DNA of 64,000 nucleotides from Streptomyces sp. NBC_00440 (GCF_036014215.1 NZ_CP107921.1:310001-374000), one strand, 5' to 3'. Positions 7,393 through 16,200 are shown, counted from the stretch's first letter. The notes: a model not told the origin generated them from the letters alone. Numbers and translations are program-made.

Positions 7393-8178
7393 ATGACGGC
7401 AGCCGCACCCGCCCCCCGGATCGACACGAGCAAGCCGCACCCCGCGCGGGTCTACGACTGGCTGCTGGGCGGCAAGGACAACTACCCCGTCGACCAGGAG
7501 GTGGGCGAGAGCCTTCCGCCCGAGGCGAAGGACGCCGCCCGGCAGAACCGCGCGTTCATGAACCGCGCCGCCGGGTGGCTGGCGGGCAGCGGCATCGACC
7601 AGTTCCTCGACATAGGCACCGGCATACCCACTCGGCCGAACCTGCACCAGATCGTCCAGCAGACCGTGCCGTCGGCGCGGATCGTCTACACGGACAACGA
7701 CCCCATCGTCCTGCGGCACGCGGAAGCCCTGCTGGTCAGCAGCCCGGAGGGCGCGACCGACTACATCCAGGCGGATGTGCGCGAGCCGCGCACGATCATC
7801 GACCACGCCAGGAAGTTCCTGGACTTCGACCGGCCGATCGCGCTCTCCCTGATCGCGCTGATGCACTTCGTGCCGGACGACCAGGACCCGTACGGCATCG
7901 TCGGCGCCCTGGTGGAGACGTTGGCGCCGGGCAGCTGCCTGGTGATGTCCCACGCCGCGTCGGACCGGTACGAGGAACTGGCGGCCATGGTGACGGCGCA
8001 GTACGCCAAGGGCGGCATCCGGCTCGGCTTCCGCACCCGTACCGAGGTGGCCCGGTTCTTCGACGGAATCGATCTCGTCGAGCCCGGCCTGGTGACCGCG
8101 ACCGAGTGGTTCAAGGACACGGCCTCCCCGGAAGCGGAGGGCAGCGGGATCTACGCAGCGGTGGGGCGCATCCGCTAG
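7393..8178 (+). CDS. SAM-dependent methyltransferase, DUF574/Methyltransf_19 family
   Basis: 261 residues from the ATG behind GGAG (MTAAAPAPRIDTSKPHPARV). Family signatures are ARVYDWLLGGKDNYPVD at the N-terminus, the SAM-binding motif FLDIGTGIPTRPNLHQI, and VVYTDNDP-like acidic loop (IVYTDNDPIVLRHAEAL) followed by DVREP. Streptomycetes hold many copies, usually of unknown substrate, often as orphan genes like this one. The frame stays open upstream, but the start chosen here matches the family N-terminus. Confidence 0.92.
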   Translation: MTAAAPAPRIDTSKPHPARVYDWLLGGKDNYPVDQEVGESLPPEAKDAARQNRAFMNRAAGWLAGSGIDQFLDIGTGIPTRPNLHQIVQQTVPSARIVYTDNDPIVLRHAEALLVSSPEGATDYIQADVREPRTIIDHARKFLDFDRPIALSLIALMHFVPDDQDPYGIVGALVETLAPGSCLVMSHAASDRYEELAAMVTAQYAKGGIRLGFRTRTEVARFFDGIDLVEPGLVTATEWFKDTASPEAEGSGIYAAVGRIR

Positions 8179-8333
8179 GGCCGGACAGAACCTGGAGCCC
8201 CGGCCCTGGGGAGTCTCCTCCGGATCCGGCCGGGAGCGGCGCGGGCGGAGCACACTGGGTGGTACAGGATCCGTGTGATCAGGTGCGCGGCCGCCCGCGT
8301 TCCCGGTGGCCGCAGCCGGGAAGGGGATTCCTC

Positions 8334-8663
8334 ATGTCCCACCGTGCCGCACTGGGAACAGGCCACGGCGGACGCGCCCCGCACTCGCACTCAGTGTTCT
8401 CCGGCCCCCGATGGGTCAGGACCGGGACCGAACCGCTGACCGCCTACAGCGCACTGGGCGCCCGCCTGGTGCTCTCCGCCATCGCCCTGCCGCTGTTCGC
8501 CGCGGGGGCGGCGCTCCTCGCCCTGTGGGCGGCTTCCGCGCGCCCCGCGGGATCCCCGGGCACAGCGGTCCTGGTGGCTCTCGCCGCCGTCTGCGCTCTC
8601 TTCACCGCCGTGTCGGCCATCGACATCGCCGTCATCCGGCGCCGCCGCGCCGAGCGCCGGTGA
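8334..8663 (+). CDS. Small two-helix membrane protein, DUF6343-like
   Basis: 109 residues from the ATG behind AAGGGG. After a basic, His-containing N-terminus come GTEPLTAYSALGARLVLS, two hydrophobic helices (about residues 45-67 and 77-98) and a basic RRRRAERR end. This fits the actinomycete DUF6343 pattern as I recall it. Function unknown. It lies 155 bp after the methyltransferase; long upstream continuation of the frame antisense to nothing is not protein-like. Confidence 0.75.
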   Translation: MSHRAALGTGHGGRAPHSHSVFSGPRWVRTGTEPLTAYSALGARLVLSAIALPLFAAGAALLALWAASARPAGSPGTAVLVALAAVCALFTAVSAIDIAVIRRRRAERR

Positions 8664-8869
8664 GGTCCGGCCCCGCCCACGACTCCGCGTGCCGCTCCGA
8701 TCGTGCGGGGTGGGTAGGCGCGTGAGCGGGCACCTGACACCACACACCCGGATGCCTCGTGCATCGGCTGCGCCCTCGGCGGGCATGGACCTCATGTCCC
8801 GCGTGAGGGCGCAAGGTGTCATTAGAGTCGCATCGCGGAGCATTCCGCAGACACTGGAGGCGGAGAGAC

Positions 8870-9133
8870 TTGAACCGTGACGTCATGCTGGCCCTGGTCC
8901 CCGACGAACAGGGCGTGCTGCATGTGGCAGCCGCCGACGTGAGCCACATGCTGCGGACGCTCGGCGCCGGCTGGCTCCAGGCGGTGCGCGACGACGCGTC
9001 GAACGCCGACGAGGACACCGTGGCCGCCCTCACCATCGAACTGGCGAAACTCGCCGACCAGATCGACGTCGAGTGCATCGCCCACACCTCCAAGGGGAGC
9101 GGAGACGTGAGCGGAGACGTGGAGAGCCCCTGA
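8870..9133 (+). CDS. Small conserved streptomycete protein (DUF6213-like), TTG start
   Basis: 87 residues starting at TTG 8870 behind GGAGGCGGAGA; the upstream in-frame ATG at 8816 has no ribosome site. The sequence (LNRDVMLALVPDEQGVLHVA...) contains a helix-rich middle and the segment ELAKLADQIDVECIA. It resembles a family of unknown function that I associate with DUF6213; that name is from memory. It ends with a short repeat (SGDVSGDVESP) and a terminator at 9158. Confidence 0.7.
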   Translation: MNRDVMLALVPDEQGVLHVAAADVSHMLRTLGAGWLQAVRDDASNADEDTVAALTIELAKLADQIDVECIAHTSKGSGDVSGDVESP

Positions 9134-9157
9134 GCCCCGGCACGCCCCGGACGCAGT

Positions 9158-9189
9158 AAGGGGTGGGCCCGGACGCGGGCCCACCCCTT
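9158..9189. terminator. Bidirectional hairpin terminator
   Basis: 14-bp perfect stem (AAGGGGTGGGCCCG and complement) with a GACG loop, lying between convergent genes ending at 9133 and 9206. The A/T pairs at the stem base give a short A/T end for both strands. Confidence 0.8.
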
Positions 9190-9205
9190 GTCGTACCGCC
9201 CGCGT

Positions 9206-10024
9206 CTACCAGATCGAGTCGACCCACTCGGGGTGGTCGATGAACGGGTTGCGGTTGTGCTGGTAGTCGCTGTAGATCACGTCGTTACGGTGTTCCTCGA
9301 AGGCGTCGGGCGGGTCCTCGTCGCTCCACTTCGTGAGCACGCTGATCCGGCCGATGGCCGGCGCCGATCCGTTGTCCACCTTGTCGTTCGGCTCCAGGTC
9401 CGGGAATCCGTCACCACCGTCGTACCGCACGGCCATGTAGAGGATCATGCGCGCGACATCCCCCTTGACCGCGTCGCGCGGCTCGAAGGAGTCCGAGTCG
9501 GTGAAGTTGCCGGGGGCTCCGGCCACCGCCGTGCCGCCGTTGTCGAAGTCCTTGTTCCCCCGGACACCGTTCACCGAGACGTCCGCGGGCCGCAGATGGT
9601 GGAGATCGGTGCCCGGTCCGGTGGTGGTACCGAAGTCCCCGTGCGACTTGGCCCAGACGTGCTCGCGGTTCCAGTCCCCCGTGCTGCCGCCGCTGCTCGA
9701 CTTGGGCACGGACTTCCCGGTGTACAGCTCGATCACGTCGGAGGAGTTGGCCGGGTCCTGGTCGGTGACCTCCAGCGCGTCCCAGACCTGGGCGTAGCTG
9801 ACCGTCGACTGCTTGCTGATGATCGTGTGGAGCGCGCTCTTGAGCGCCGCGCCGGACTTGCCCTCGGCGTCCGCGTAGTACGAATCGTCCAGCACCCCGG
9901 CGGCCGTCGCCGCCGGGAGGGGAGCCGGGCGGGCCGCCGCGGGCGCGGGGGGTGCCACGCTCAGCGCGGCGACCGCCGCCAGGGCCGCGGCGGTCATCCA
10001 TCTCGTCGCTGTAAGACGGGACAT
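9206..10024 (-). CDS. Secreted endonuclease I family nuclease
   Basis: 272 residues from the ATG at 10024 (MSRLTATRWMTAAALAAVAA), preceded by GAGAGGAC. A signal peptide is followed by APAAA cleavage context. The catalytic domain shows DWNREHVWAKSHGDFG, DLHHLRPADVSVNGVRGNKDF and GDVARMILYMAVRY, which are the His-Asn metal-finger landmarks of EndA/NucM-type nucleases. It probably degrades extracellular DNA (and possibly RNA) for nutrient recovery. An alternative ATG six codons upstream has a weaker context. Confidence 0.93.
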   Translation of the reverse strand: MSRLTATRWMTAAALAAVAALSVAPPAPAAARPAPLPAATAAGVLDDSYYADAEGKSGAALKSALHTIISKQSTVSYAQVWDALEVTDQDPANSSDVIELYTGKSVPKSSSGGSTGDWNREHVWAKSHGDFGTTTGPGTDLHHLRPADVSVNGVRGNKDFDNGGTAVAGAPGNFTDSDSFEPRDAVKGDVARMILYMAVRYDGGDGFPDLEPNDKVDNGSAPAIGRISVLTKWSDEDPPDAFEEHRNDVIYSDYQHNRNPFIDHPEWVDSIW

Positions 10025-10177
10025 GTGGGGTGTCCTCTCCAACTGGCGCGCGGTAGCACGTGGTTGATGTCATGTACGGTTCACAGGACACTGCCACGGC
10101 CCCCGGTCCGGCGTGTGAAGAACACGGAACGAGCGTGTGCCGATCTGCCGAACGCCCCGGCCCTGGACAATGGCGGC

Positions 10178-10630
10178 ATGCAGCTCCGTATCGAAGCCTC
10201 CGGCCTCCCCGGCCGCACCAGTTCCGCTTTCGCCGACGCCGTCGACATCCACGTCGGCGTCCAGGCCAAGGACCGCCCCCAGGAAGTGGCCGCACCGCAC
10301 GCCGGCGACCTGCCGTCGGCCCGGTGGACGCTGGAGTGCACGACGGCGCCGGGGCCCGACGGCACCGTCATCTCCGGTCCGTACATCCAGAACCGCTTCG
10401 GCGGACGCTTCGTCTATCTGTCCTGGACCACCGCGGACGAGGACGGCACCGCCACCATGTTCCGGCGCGCCAAACTGATGCTGGACGCCGTCAGCCCAGA
10501 AGTGCTCGACGCGGCGGTACGGTCCGGCCGTCTCACCGCCCGGCTGCGCCTCACGGACGGCCAGGGGCAGCCGCTCTGCGGGTCGGTGCGGCCCCCGCTG
10601 ATCACCTGGACCGCCGAGCCCGCCGACTAG
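10178..10630 (+). CDS. DUF5990 family protein
   Basis: 150 residues (MQLRIEASGLPGRTSSAF...). Landmarks are HVGVQAKDRPQEV, RWTLECTT, GPYIQNRFGGRFVYLSW and MFRRAKLMLDAVSPEVL, which match the DUF5990 pattern as I know it. It is cytoplasmic with no known function and is monocistronic. The ribosome site is weak (GGACAATGGCGGC). Confidence 0.8.
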   Translation: MQLRIEASGLPGRTSSAFADAVDIHVGVQAKDRPQEVAAPHAGDLPSARWTLECTTAPGPDGTVISGPYIQNRFGGRFVYLSWTTADEDGTATMFRRAKLMLDAVSPEVLDAAVRSGRLTARLRLTDGQGQPLCGSVRPPLITWTAEPAD

Positions 10631-10770
10631 GTCCTTTCGCTGGGAGCCGGCCGGGCTCGCGGCTACGTCGCATTCCGGCCATCAGCAGGCAACCGCCGTG
10701 CCGGGGTGGTGCGTTCGTACGGACGTCCGGTCTACGCTTCGCCTCCCGCTGCCGAACCGCCGGAGGATCA

Positions 10771-11607
10771 GTGCCCCCCAAGACGCTCCGCGTTGCCGCC
10801 GTCCTGACGGGCGCCATAGCGCTCTCCGTCGCGTTCCTGCCCAGCGCGACCGCCGCCTCCCCCGGTGGCTGGACCGAGTCGGGCACCTCCTACACCGGCT
10901 CCCTGACCGGCGGCGAGGGCGTCGCCAGCCGGGCGGACGGCTCGCTGCTCTTCCGCGGGCTCGCGTCGGTGCCGCTGGACCTCCGCGCCAAGGGCTGGAA
11001 CCACGTGGGCGATCCGGACATCGCCGACGGCGATGTCTTCGACGCCTACCAGGGCGGGGACGACGCGACATCGAAGATGTACGCGGTGACGACCCCCGAC
11101 GGGAAGCGGTACGAGTACGTCCACCGACTCGACCCGGGCGAGAAGCTCAACAACTCCTTCACCGCGGCCTCTCCGGACTCGCAGTGGATGGTCTCCGGGG
11201 AGTGGGGCGACCAGGACCGCCTCCAGGTCTTCCCGGCTCCGCTGCTGAATCCGGCCACTCCACCCACGGGCGGGGCGCTCCCGCAGGCCGGCCAGATCTC
11301 ACTGGACCGCGCGGTGAGCGACATCCAGGGCTGCGACTTCGTATCGGACACCCGGCTGGTGTGTGTATCCGACGACGAGGCCAAGGACCTGCTCCAGGTC
11401 GACCTCCCGCACGCCCTGGACGGCAGTGCGGTCACCGGCCGGGTGACGACACTGCTCCAGCTCCCCCGGCGCAGCATCTGCTCCGGCACCTTCGAGTCCG
11501 AGGGCGTCGACTACGACCCGAAGACGTCCACCCTGCGCGCGGAGGTCGTCCAGCCGGGCGCCTGCATGGTGTCCACGACGGTCTACTCGTACTCCCCGGC
11601 CGGCTGA
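10771..11607 (+). CDS. Secreted protein of unknown function, GTG start
   Basis: 278 residues from GTG 10771, with an ideal GGAGGATCA in front. The N-terminus (VPPKTLRVAAVLTGAIALSV) is a signal peptide with an ATAASP cleavage region. The mature part reads like a beta-propeller (repeated segments such as DSQWMVSGEW, LQVFPAPLL, CDFVSDTRLVCVSDD). Four cysteines could form disulphides. I do not recognise a named family. A long in-frame extension upstream to 10060 overlaps the DUF5990 gene and is not real. Confidence 0.8.
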   Translation: MPPKTLRVAAVLTGAIALSVAFLPSATAASPGGWTESGTSYTGSLTGGEGVASRADGSLLFRGLASVPLDLRAKGWNHVGDPDIADGDVFDAYQGGDDATSKMYAVTTPDGKRYEYVHRLDPGEKLNNSFTAASPDSQWMVSGEWGDQDRLQVFPAPLLNPATPPTGGALPQAGQISLDRAVSDIQGCDFVSDTRLVCVSDDEAKDLLQVDLPHALDGSAVTGRVTTLLQLPRRSICSGTFESEGVDYDPKTSTLRAEVVQPGACMVSTTVYSYSPAG

Positions 11608-11616
11608 TCCGGCCGG
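11596..11616. terminator. Short GC hairpin spanning the stop codon
   Basis: CCGGCCGG repeated as a self-complementary pair around CTGAT; the stop codon of the secreted protein lies in the loop. It sits 10 bp before the convergent RNase H stop at 11626 and could serve both genes. Weak because the stem is only 8 bp. Confidence 0.4.
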
Positions 11617-11625
11617 CCGCTCGGC

Positions 11626-12324
11626 TCAGGCGTCCGCCGTGCGGCAGTCGGGGTGACCCCAGCCGTCCGCGTTCTTGGCGATGGGCTCACCGGTCGCGTA
11701 GGAACGGCCGCAGCGGCACCGGCCGGGGAACTTCGCGTTCAGTGTCCGCGACGAGGTGCGCTTCGCCGACGGCCCGGCCTTCGTGGCGCCCCCGGAGGGA
11801 CGCCGGGACGCCCCGCCGGTACGGACGGCGTCGGGCGCGGCGGGCGGCTGCGGGGAGCCGAGGTGGCTGCCAGCGGCCTGCTGCGCGATCGCGGCCTGGC
11901 TGGCGGCCCGGTCGGCGAAGTCATTGAGCGGGTCACCGTTGACCTGGTGCGCGGGGACGTAGCGGAACTCGACGGTACGGCCGGTGAGCAGCTCATCGAT
12001 CCGCATCACGAGTTCCTGGTTCGCGACCGGCTTGCCGGCCGACGTCTTCCAGCCCTTGCGCTTCCAGCCGGGCAGCCAGGTCGTGACCGCTTTCATCGCG
12101 TACTGGGAGTCCATCCGGATCTCCATCGCTACGCCCGGGTCCACGGCTGCCAGCAGGCTCTCCAGAGCCGTCAGTTCGGCGACGTTGTTGGTCGCCGTGC
12201 CCAGCGGACCCGCCTCCCAGCGGACGGGTGCCCCCGCACCGTCGGCAATGACCCAGGCCCATGCGGCAGGTCCCGGATTTCCTTTCGACGCCCCGTCACA
12301 CGCGGCGATAACGCGTTCAGCCAT
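11626..12324 (-). CDS. rnhA: Ribonuclease HI with C-terminal basic/zinc-like extension
   Basis: 232 residues. The N-terminal RNase H domain has all four acidic catalytic positions: ACDGASKGNPGP, NNVAELTALE, RMDSQYA and FADRAA. The handle helix is present (LPGWKRKGWKT). After a Pro/Ser/Arg linker, the C-terminus carries CRCGRSYATGEPIAKN and HPDC, a possible metal-binding extension of the type seen in actinomycete RNase HI proteins. It removes RNA from RNA-DNA hybrids. I chose MAERV at 12324; an in-frame ATG at 12336 is also possible, and neither has a strong ribosome site. Confidence 0.93.
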   Translation of the reverse strand: MAERVIAACDGASKGNPGPAAWAWVIADGAGAPVRWEAGPLGTATNNVAELTALESLLAAVDPGVAMEIRMDSQYAMKAVTTWLPGWKRKGWKTSAGKPVANQELVMRIDELLTGRTVEFRYVPAHQVNGDPLNDFADRAASQAAIAQQAAGSHLGSPQPPAAPDAVRTGGASRRPSGGATKAGPSAKRTSSRTLNAKFPGRCRCGRSYATGEPIAKNADGWGHPDCRTADA

Positions 12325-12612
12325 GCCCCCGATCATGCCAGCAACAGCGGCGGGCCCGGCACCACACCTTTACCGGGCGGCCTCGGCGCAGAGCACTGCC
12401 GTCACCGGTCTCGCTTCCTTGATAATTCGGCCATAAAGCCACCAACCACCCCATAAAGACCGCACTATTTACCATTACTTGACCTGCGCTAGAGTATGAG
12501 CAGGGCTACCGGCTGCCCACCGGACCGGATCCACCGAGACCGAGCGCGGTCGGGCCGCGCCTCCGGCAACCGTGTCCGTACACCGCCCCTCAATGCCTTG
12601 ATGGAGCCTTCC

Positions 12613-13098
12613 ATGGAACCCGCCGCCCGCATCCGGAAAACCGGCCTGCCCGGAGTCGGAACCAGGTACGACCTCAACACCGATGCCGGACAGCACATTT
12701 CGGTCGTGGCACATCAGGACGGCCGGCGCATCCTCGCTTTCCACGACCCCGAGGACGACGACAGCTGCCGCAGCTCGACTCCGCTCGCCTCGCACGAAGC
12801 GGCCGCGCTGTCCCGGCTGCTCACACCGGCGCCGGTGGCCCAGTTGCACGAGCACCTGGAGATCGACCTGGTGAGCGAACGCATCGCGATCACCAAGAGG
12901 TCCCCGTACGCGGGGCGCGTCCTCGGCGCCACTCAGGCGCGCACCAGGACCGGCGCCTCCATCGTCGCCGTGCTGCGGCGGACCACCGCATTCCCCTCTC
13001 CCACCCCGGACTTCCGCTTCGCCAGTGGCGACATCCTCGTTGTCGTCGGCACCCGCGAAGGCGTGGACGCCGTCGCGGAACTGATCACCGGAGGATAG
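12613..13098 (+). CDS. Cation:proton antiporter regulatory subunit, KhtT-like
   Basis: 161 residues. The C-terminal half is a TrkA-C (RCK-C) domain (LHEHLEIDLVSERIAITKRSPYAGRVLG...TPDFRFASGDILVVVGT) that in KhtT binds c-di-AMP or ions and gates the partner antiporter. The start at ATG 12613 is preceded by TGGAG. An ATG at 12601 is also in frame. The membrane partner starts 6 bp after the stop, so the two form an operon. The 288 bp upstream, shared with the divergent RNase H gene, hold no recognisable riboswitch. Confidence 0.88.
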   Translation: MEPAARIRKTGLPGVGTRYDLNTDAGQHISVVAHQDGRRILAFHDPEDDDSCRSSTPLASHEAAALSRLLTPAPVAQLHEHLEIDLVSERIAITKRSPYAGRVLGATQARTRTGASIVAVLRRTTAFPSPTPDFRFASGDILVVVGTREGVDAVAELITGG

Positions 13099-13104
13099 AC
13101 GCCT

Positions 13105-14331
13105 GTGCACGACATGTCCGCGCTGCTCATCGAACTCGGGGCGGTCATCCTTGCCCTGGGCCTCCTCGGCCGCTTCGCCGGCCGCATCGGCTTCTCCCCC
13201 ATTCCGCTGTACCTGCTGGCCGGACTCGCCTTCGGCCACGGCGGCCTCATCCCGCTGGACGCCAGCGAGGAGTTCACCGCCACCGGCGCCGAGATCGGCG
13301 TCATCCTGCTGCTCCTGCTGCTGGGACTTGAGTACAGCGCGTCCGAACTCGTCACCAACCTCAAGACGCAGTACCCCTCCGGGATCGTCGACTTCGTACT
13401 GAACGCGACCCCGGGCGCTGCCGCCGCGCTCATCCTCGGCTGGGGCCCGGTCGCCGCCGTCGCGCTCGCCGGTGTCACCTGGATCTCCTCATCGGGAGTG
13501 ATCGCCAAGGTGCTCGGGGATCTCGGCCGCCTCGGCAACCGGGAGACACCGGTCGTCCTCGGCGTGCTGGTCATCGAAGACCTGGCGATGGCCGTCTACC
13601 TGCCGCTGCTCACCGCGCTGCTCGCCGGGCTCAGCCTGGCCGGGGGCAGCCTCACTCTGCTGATCTCTCTCGGCACGGTCGGCGCGGTCCTCTACGTGGC
13701 GCTGCGCCACGGCCGGTTCATCAGCCGGGCGGTCTCGTCCGACAACCCCGAGATGCTGCTCCTCGTGGTCCTCGGGCTGACGCTGTTCGTCGCGGGGATC
13801 GCGCAGCAGCTCCAGGTCTCCGCGGCGGTCGGTGCGTTCCTGGTCGGTATCGCGCTCTCCGGTGAGGTCGCCGAAGGCGCGCACAATCTGCTGACTCCGC
13901 TGCGTGACCTCTTCGCCGCCGTCTTCTTCGTCTTCTTCGGGCTGAGCACCAACCCCGCCGACATTCCGCCCGTCCTCGTCCCCGCGCTGCTGCTCGCGAT
14001 CGTGACGGTGCTGACGAAGATCGCCACGGGCTGGTACGCGGCCCGCCGGGCCGGGATCAGACCGGCGGGACGCTGGCGGGCCGGCGGCACACTGGTGGCG
14101 CGCGGTGAGTTCTCCATCGTGATCGCGGGTCTGGCGGTCGGCGTCGAGCCGCGCATCGGCCCGCTGGCTACGGCATACGTCCTGATCCTGGTCATCGTGG
14201 GCCCGCTGACCGCCCGCTGGACCGAGCCGCTGGCACGCCGGCTCCGCCGCGGAACGACAGCCGCACCGCCGACGGCCCCGCGGGCCCCCGAAGCGGCGGA
14301 CGCGGCCGGCACGGCGGGCTCCCGCGGCTGA
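13105..14331 (+). CDS. Kef/KhtU-type K+/H+ (cation/proton) antiporter, CPA2 family
   Basis: 408 residues from GTG 13105, with GGAGG 10 bp upstream. About 12 hydrophobic helices are visible, with the CPA2 landmarks GFSPIPLYLLAGLAFGHGG, EIGVILLLLLLGLEYS and the unwound-helix region VTWISSSGVIAKVL. The C-terminal cytosolic tail is short, consistent with regulation by the separate KhtT-like subunit encoded just upstream. It likely exports K+ in exchange for H+ under alkaline or osmotic stress. The Ala/Thr/Pro-rich tail (about residues 385-408) is low complexity. Confidence 0.93.
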   Translation: MHDMSALLIELGAVILALGLLGRFAGRIGFSPIPLYLLAGLAFGHGGLIPLDASEEFTATGAEIGVILLLLLLGLEYSASELVTNLKTQYPSGIVDFVLNATPGAAAALILGWGPVAAVALAGVTWISSSGVIAKVLGDLGRLGNRETPVVLGVLVIEDLAMAVYLPLLTALLAGLSLAGGSLTLLISLGTVGAVLYVALRHGRFISRAVSSDNPEMLLLVVLGLTLFVAGIAQQLQVSAAVGAFLVGIALSGEVAEGAHNLLTPLRDLFAAVFFVFFGLSTNPADIPPVLVPALLLAIVTVLTKIATGWYAARRAGIRPAGRWRAGGTLVARGEFSIVIAGLAVGVEPRIGPLATAYVLILVIVGPLTARWTEPLARRLRRGTTAAPPTAPRAPEAADAAGTAGSRG

Positions 14332-14373
14332 CGGGCCGGGTACGGCTACGCACACCGCGCCGGTGAGCGTGCC

Positions 14374-14682
14374 CTACTGCTGAGTCGTCCAGGGCCCTGC
14401 GTTGTACGTGACGGTCTGGGCCGTGGCTCCGCCGCCGGTGCGGACCGCCTCGACGACGATCTGGTGGAGTTCCCGGCTGGCTCGCTCCGAGCCGCAGGGC
14501 ACGGGGCTGCCGACCAGGGTGAACCAGTCCGACGACCCGCTGTACTGCACGGCGAAGGACGCCTGGTCCTCCGACCACGTGGTGTGCACCGTCAGGTCGC
14601 CGGTCAGCACACCGACCTCTTCCGTACGGACTCCGCCCGGTCCCGCGAAGATTCCGCTGGTGGTCCACGAAGCCCAGGTCAT
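14374..14682 (-). CDS. Conserved hypothetical protein (about 100 aa)
   Basis: 102 residues from the ATG at 14682 behind AAGGAC (MTWASWTTSGIFAGPGGVRT...). Beta-rich sequence with several Trp (SSDWFTLVGSP) and a C-terminal AGPWTTQQ. No signal peptide, no recognised domain. It lies convergent with the antiporter gene and divergent from the TenA-like gene. Coding is supported by codon pattern and a good ribosome site. Confidence 0.6.
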   Translation of the reverse strand: MTWASWTTSGIFAGPGGVRTEEVGVLTGDLTVHTTWSEDQASFAVQYSGSSDWFTLVGSPVPCGSERASRELHQIVVEAVRTGGGATAQTVTYNAGPWTTQQ

Positions 14683-14816
14683 GGCGTCGTCCTTTCGGAC
14701 AGGGACAGCCGTTCGAGTGAACATGTCCGAGTATGGCACCGCCGCCCGGGGTGCGCACGACAGGTGCCGCACACACTCTGGGCGGGTACCGCGTACCCGT
14801 GACGAAGGGGACCGGA

Positions 14817-15482
14817 ATGGACCGTACAGCGCTGGACGTACTCAGGAGCACCACGGCCGCGCTCGCACCGGGCGCGGCGGACAACCGGCTCGTGCCGCTC
14901 ATCGCCGCGGGTACCGCGGACCCCGGCGCACTGTCGGCGCTCGCGCTGGAACAGCAGTACATCATCGCGAGCGACCGGAGCGCCTTCGCGTATCTGGCCG
15001 AGCGGTCGGCCGCTCGCCGGGAGGACGCCTGTGCCGTATTCTTCGCCTCCCTCGCGGGCGGCGAGAACACCGCGGCCGAGCGGCTCGAAGCGCTGACCTC
15101 CGCGTGCGGACTCGACAGCGCCGACGTGGCGGCGTACGAACCGACGGCCGGCTGCCAGGCCTACCCCTCGTACGTGGCCAGGCTGGCGCTGACCGCCGCA
15201 CCGGCGGAGGCGGCCCTCGCACTCACCGCCAATTTCGCCGCCTGGGGTGGCTACTGCGCGGCGATCGCGGAGGGGCTGCGCACCCACTACGGCTTCGACG
15301 ACGAGGCCTGCGGGTTCTTCGACTTCTTCGGCGAGCCCGCGCCCGGTCTCGAAACGCAGGCAGCGGCCGCCGTCCAGGCCGGGCTCGACGGCGGCCTGGA
15401 CACCGCAGCCGCCCGCCGGCACGGGCGGCTGTTGCAGAGCTACGAGCTGATGTTCTGGAACACCCTCGCCGAACTGGCCTGA
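14817..15482 (+). CDS. TenA/PqqC-like (heme-oxygenase fold) protein
   Basis: 221 residues, all helical. The segments ALALEQQYIIASDRSAFAYL and FAAWGGYCAAIAEGL with GFFDFFGEPAPGLE are like the haem-oxygenase/TenA superfamily, in which an E/H/Y set lines an internal pocket. The usual thiaminase Cys is not evident, so thiamin hydrolysis cannot be inferred. Starts at ATG 14817 behind AAGGGGACC. Monocistronic. Confidence 0.7.
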   Translation: MDRTALDVLRSTTAALAPGAADNRLVPLIAAGTADPGALSALALEQQYIIASDRSAFAYLAERSAARREDACAVFFASLAGGENTAAERLEALTSACGLDSADVAAYEPTAGCQAYPSYVARLALTAAPAEAALALTANFAAWGGYCAAIAEGLRTHYGFDDEACGFFDFFGEPAPGLETQAAAAVQAGLDGGLDTAAARRHGRLLQSYELMFWNTLAELA

Positions 15483-15495
15483 CGGACATGCCGGT

Positions 15496-15966
15496 TCAGT
15501 GTTCGGACTCCCGGTCGTCGAACTCCTCGGGGAAGGGACAGTCCGTGCCCTGGGGCGGCTCGGGGCCGTACTCCGTCATGACGACCGTCTGTTCGACGCG
15601 CACGATGCGGTAGACCCTCTCACCGAGGACCACCTGGTCCGCGCCGTTCTCGACGGCGTCGGCCGCCTGTGCGTAGCGGACCGCCGTGACCTGCGGGTGC
15701 TCGGTGGTACCGCGCAGGACCGCTGCCAGATCGAGCCGCGCCTCGTCCTCGCTCGGCTGGGCCGGGAACATCTGCCGCCAGCCCGCGCCTTCGAGGACCA
15801 TCGCCGCGTACGCGGTGTACGGCGCCATCCGGGTCCGCTCGAAGGACGTCGATTCGATCGGGTAGCGGCGGCGCAGCTTCTCCTCGCGTGCGCCCGTCGC
15901 GAGGACCTGTCGTGCCTCCTCGTCGAAAGCGCTCCGGCTGCCCGCGGTCTCGTCGTGATCGCTCAT
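15496..15966 (-). CDS. DUF5954-like conserved protein
   Basis: 156 residues (MSDHDETAGSRSAFDEEARQ...). The C-terminal segment GERVYRIVRVEQTVVMTEYGPEPPQ resembles DUF5954 proteins of streptomycetes. The start codon overlaps the stop (ATGA) of a frame ending YGDPDLGRMMAP, so it was the second gene of a coupled pair whose first gene is now broken. No function known. Confidence 0.7.
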   Translation of the reverse strand: MSDHDETAGSRSAFDEEARQVLATGAREEKLRRRYPIESTSFERTRMAPYTAYAAMVLEGAGWRQMFPAQPSEDEARLDLAAVLRGTTEHPQVTAVRYAQAADAVENGADQVVLGERVYRIVRVEQTVVMTEYGPEPPQGTDCPFPEEFDDRESEH

Positions 15967-16200
15967 GGGGCCATCATCCTGCCCAGGTCCGGGTCGCCGT
16001 AAGACGTCAGCGCGGTGTCCGGCACGCGGCTCGTCGACGACGATCAGCTCGGGCTCCAGGGCGAGCGCCCGTGCGATGGCGACGCGCCGGCGCCGGCCCG
16101 CCGGAGAGCTCGTACGGGTAGCTCCGCAGGGTGCGCTCCGGGGCGAGCCGGACCAGTTCGAGCGGTTCGGCGGGGGCTTGGTGCCTCCGCTTGACGTGAG
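15963..16200 (-). pseudogene. Debris of an oligopeptide-type ABC transporter ATPase joined to another gene's 3' end
   Basis: Reading the minus strand, EPLELVRLAPERTLRSYPY then ELSGG (signature motif) in one frame continues as RRRRVAIARALALEPELIVV then DEP (Walker B) in another, so a frameshift lies within the signature. The expected D-loop is missing. A third frame then supplies DTALTSYGDPDLGRMMAP and a stop that overlaps the next ATG. This is typical of a Dpp/Opp-family ATP-binding gene that lost its Walker A half, was frameshifted, and was joined by deletion to an unrelated operon leader gene. Confidence 0.75.

Noticed and set aside
6046..8253. 735-codon minus-strand open frame
   Set aside because: It is antisense to the His/Met-rich protein and the methyltransferase, with Gly/Arg-rich composition and no motifs.
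9188..10177. N-terminal extension of the DUF5990 protein
   Set aside because: It overlaps the endonuclease gene antisense and lacks a ribosome site; DUF5990 proteins begin at the MQLRIEA segment.
12325..12612. Possible c-di-AMP or other riboswitch before the khtT-like gene
   Set aside because: The region has AT-richer parts and a TTGACC stretch, but no conserved riboswitch core or correctly spaced promoter boxes could be recognised.
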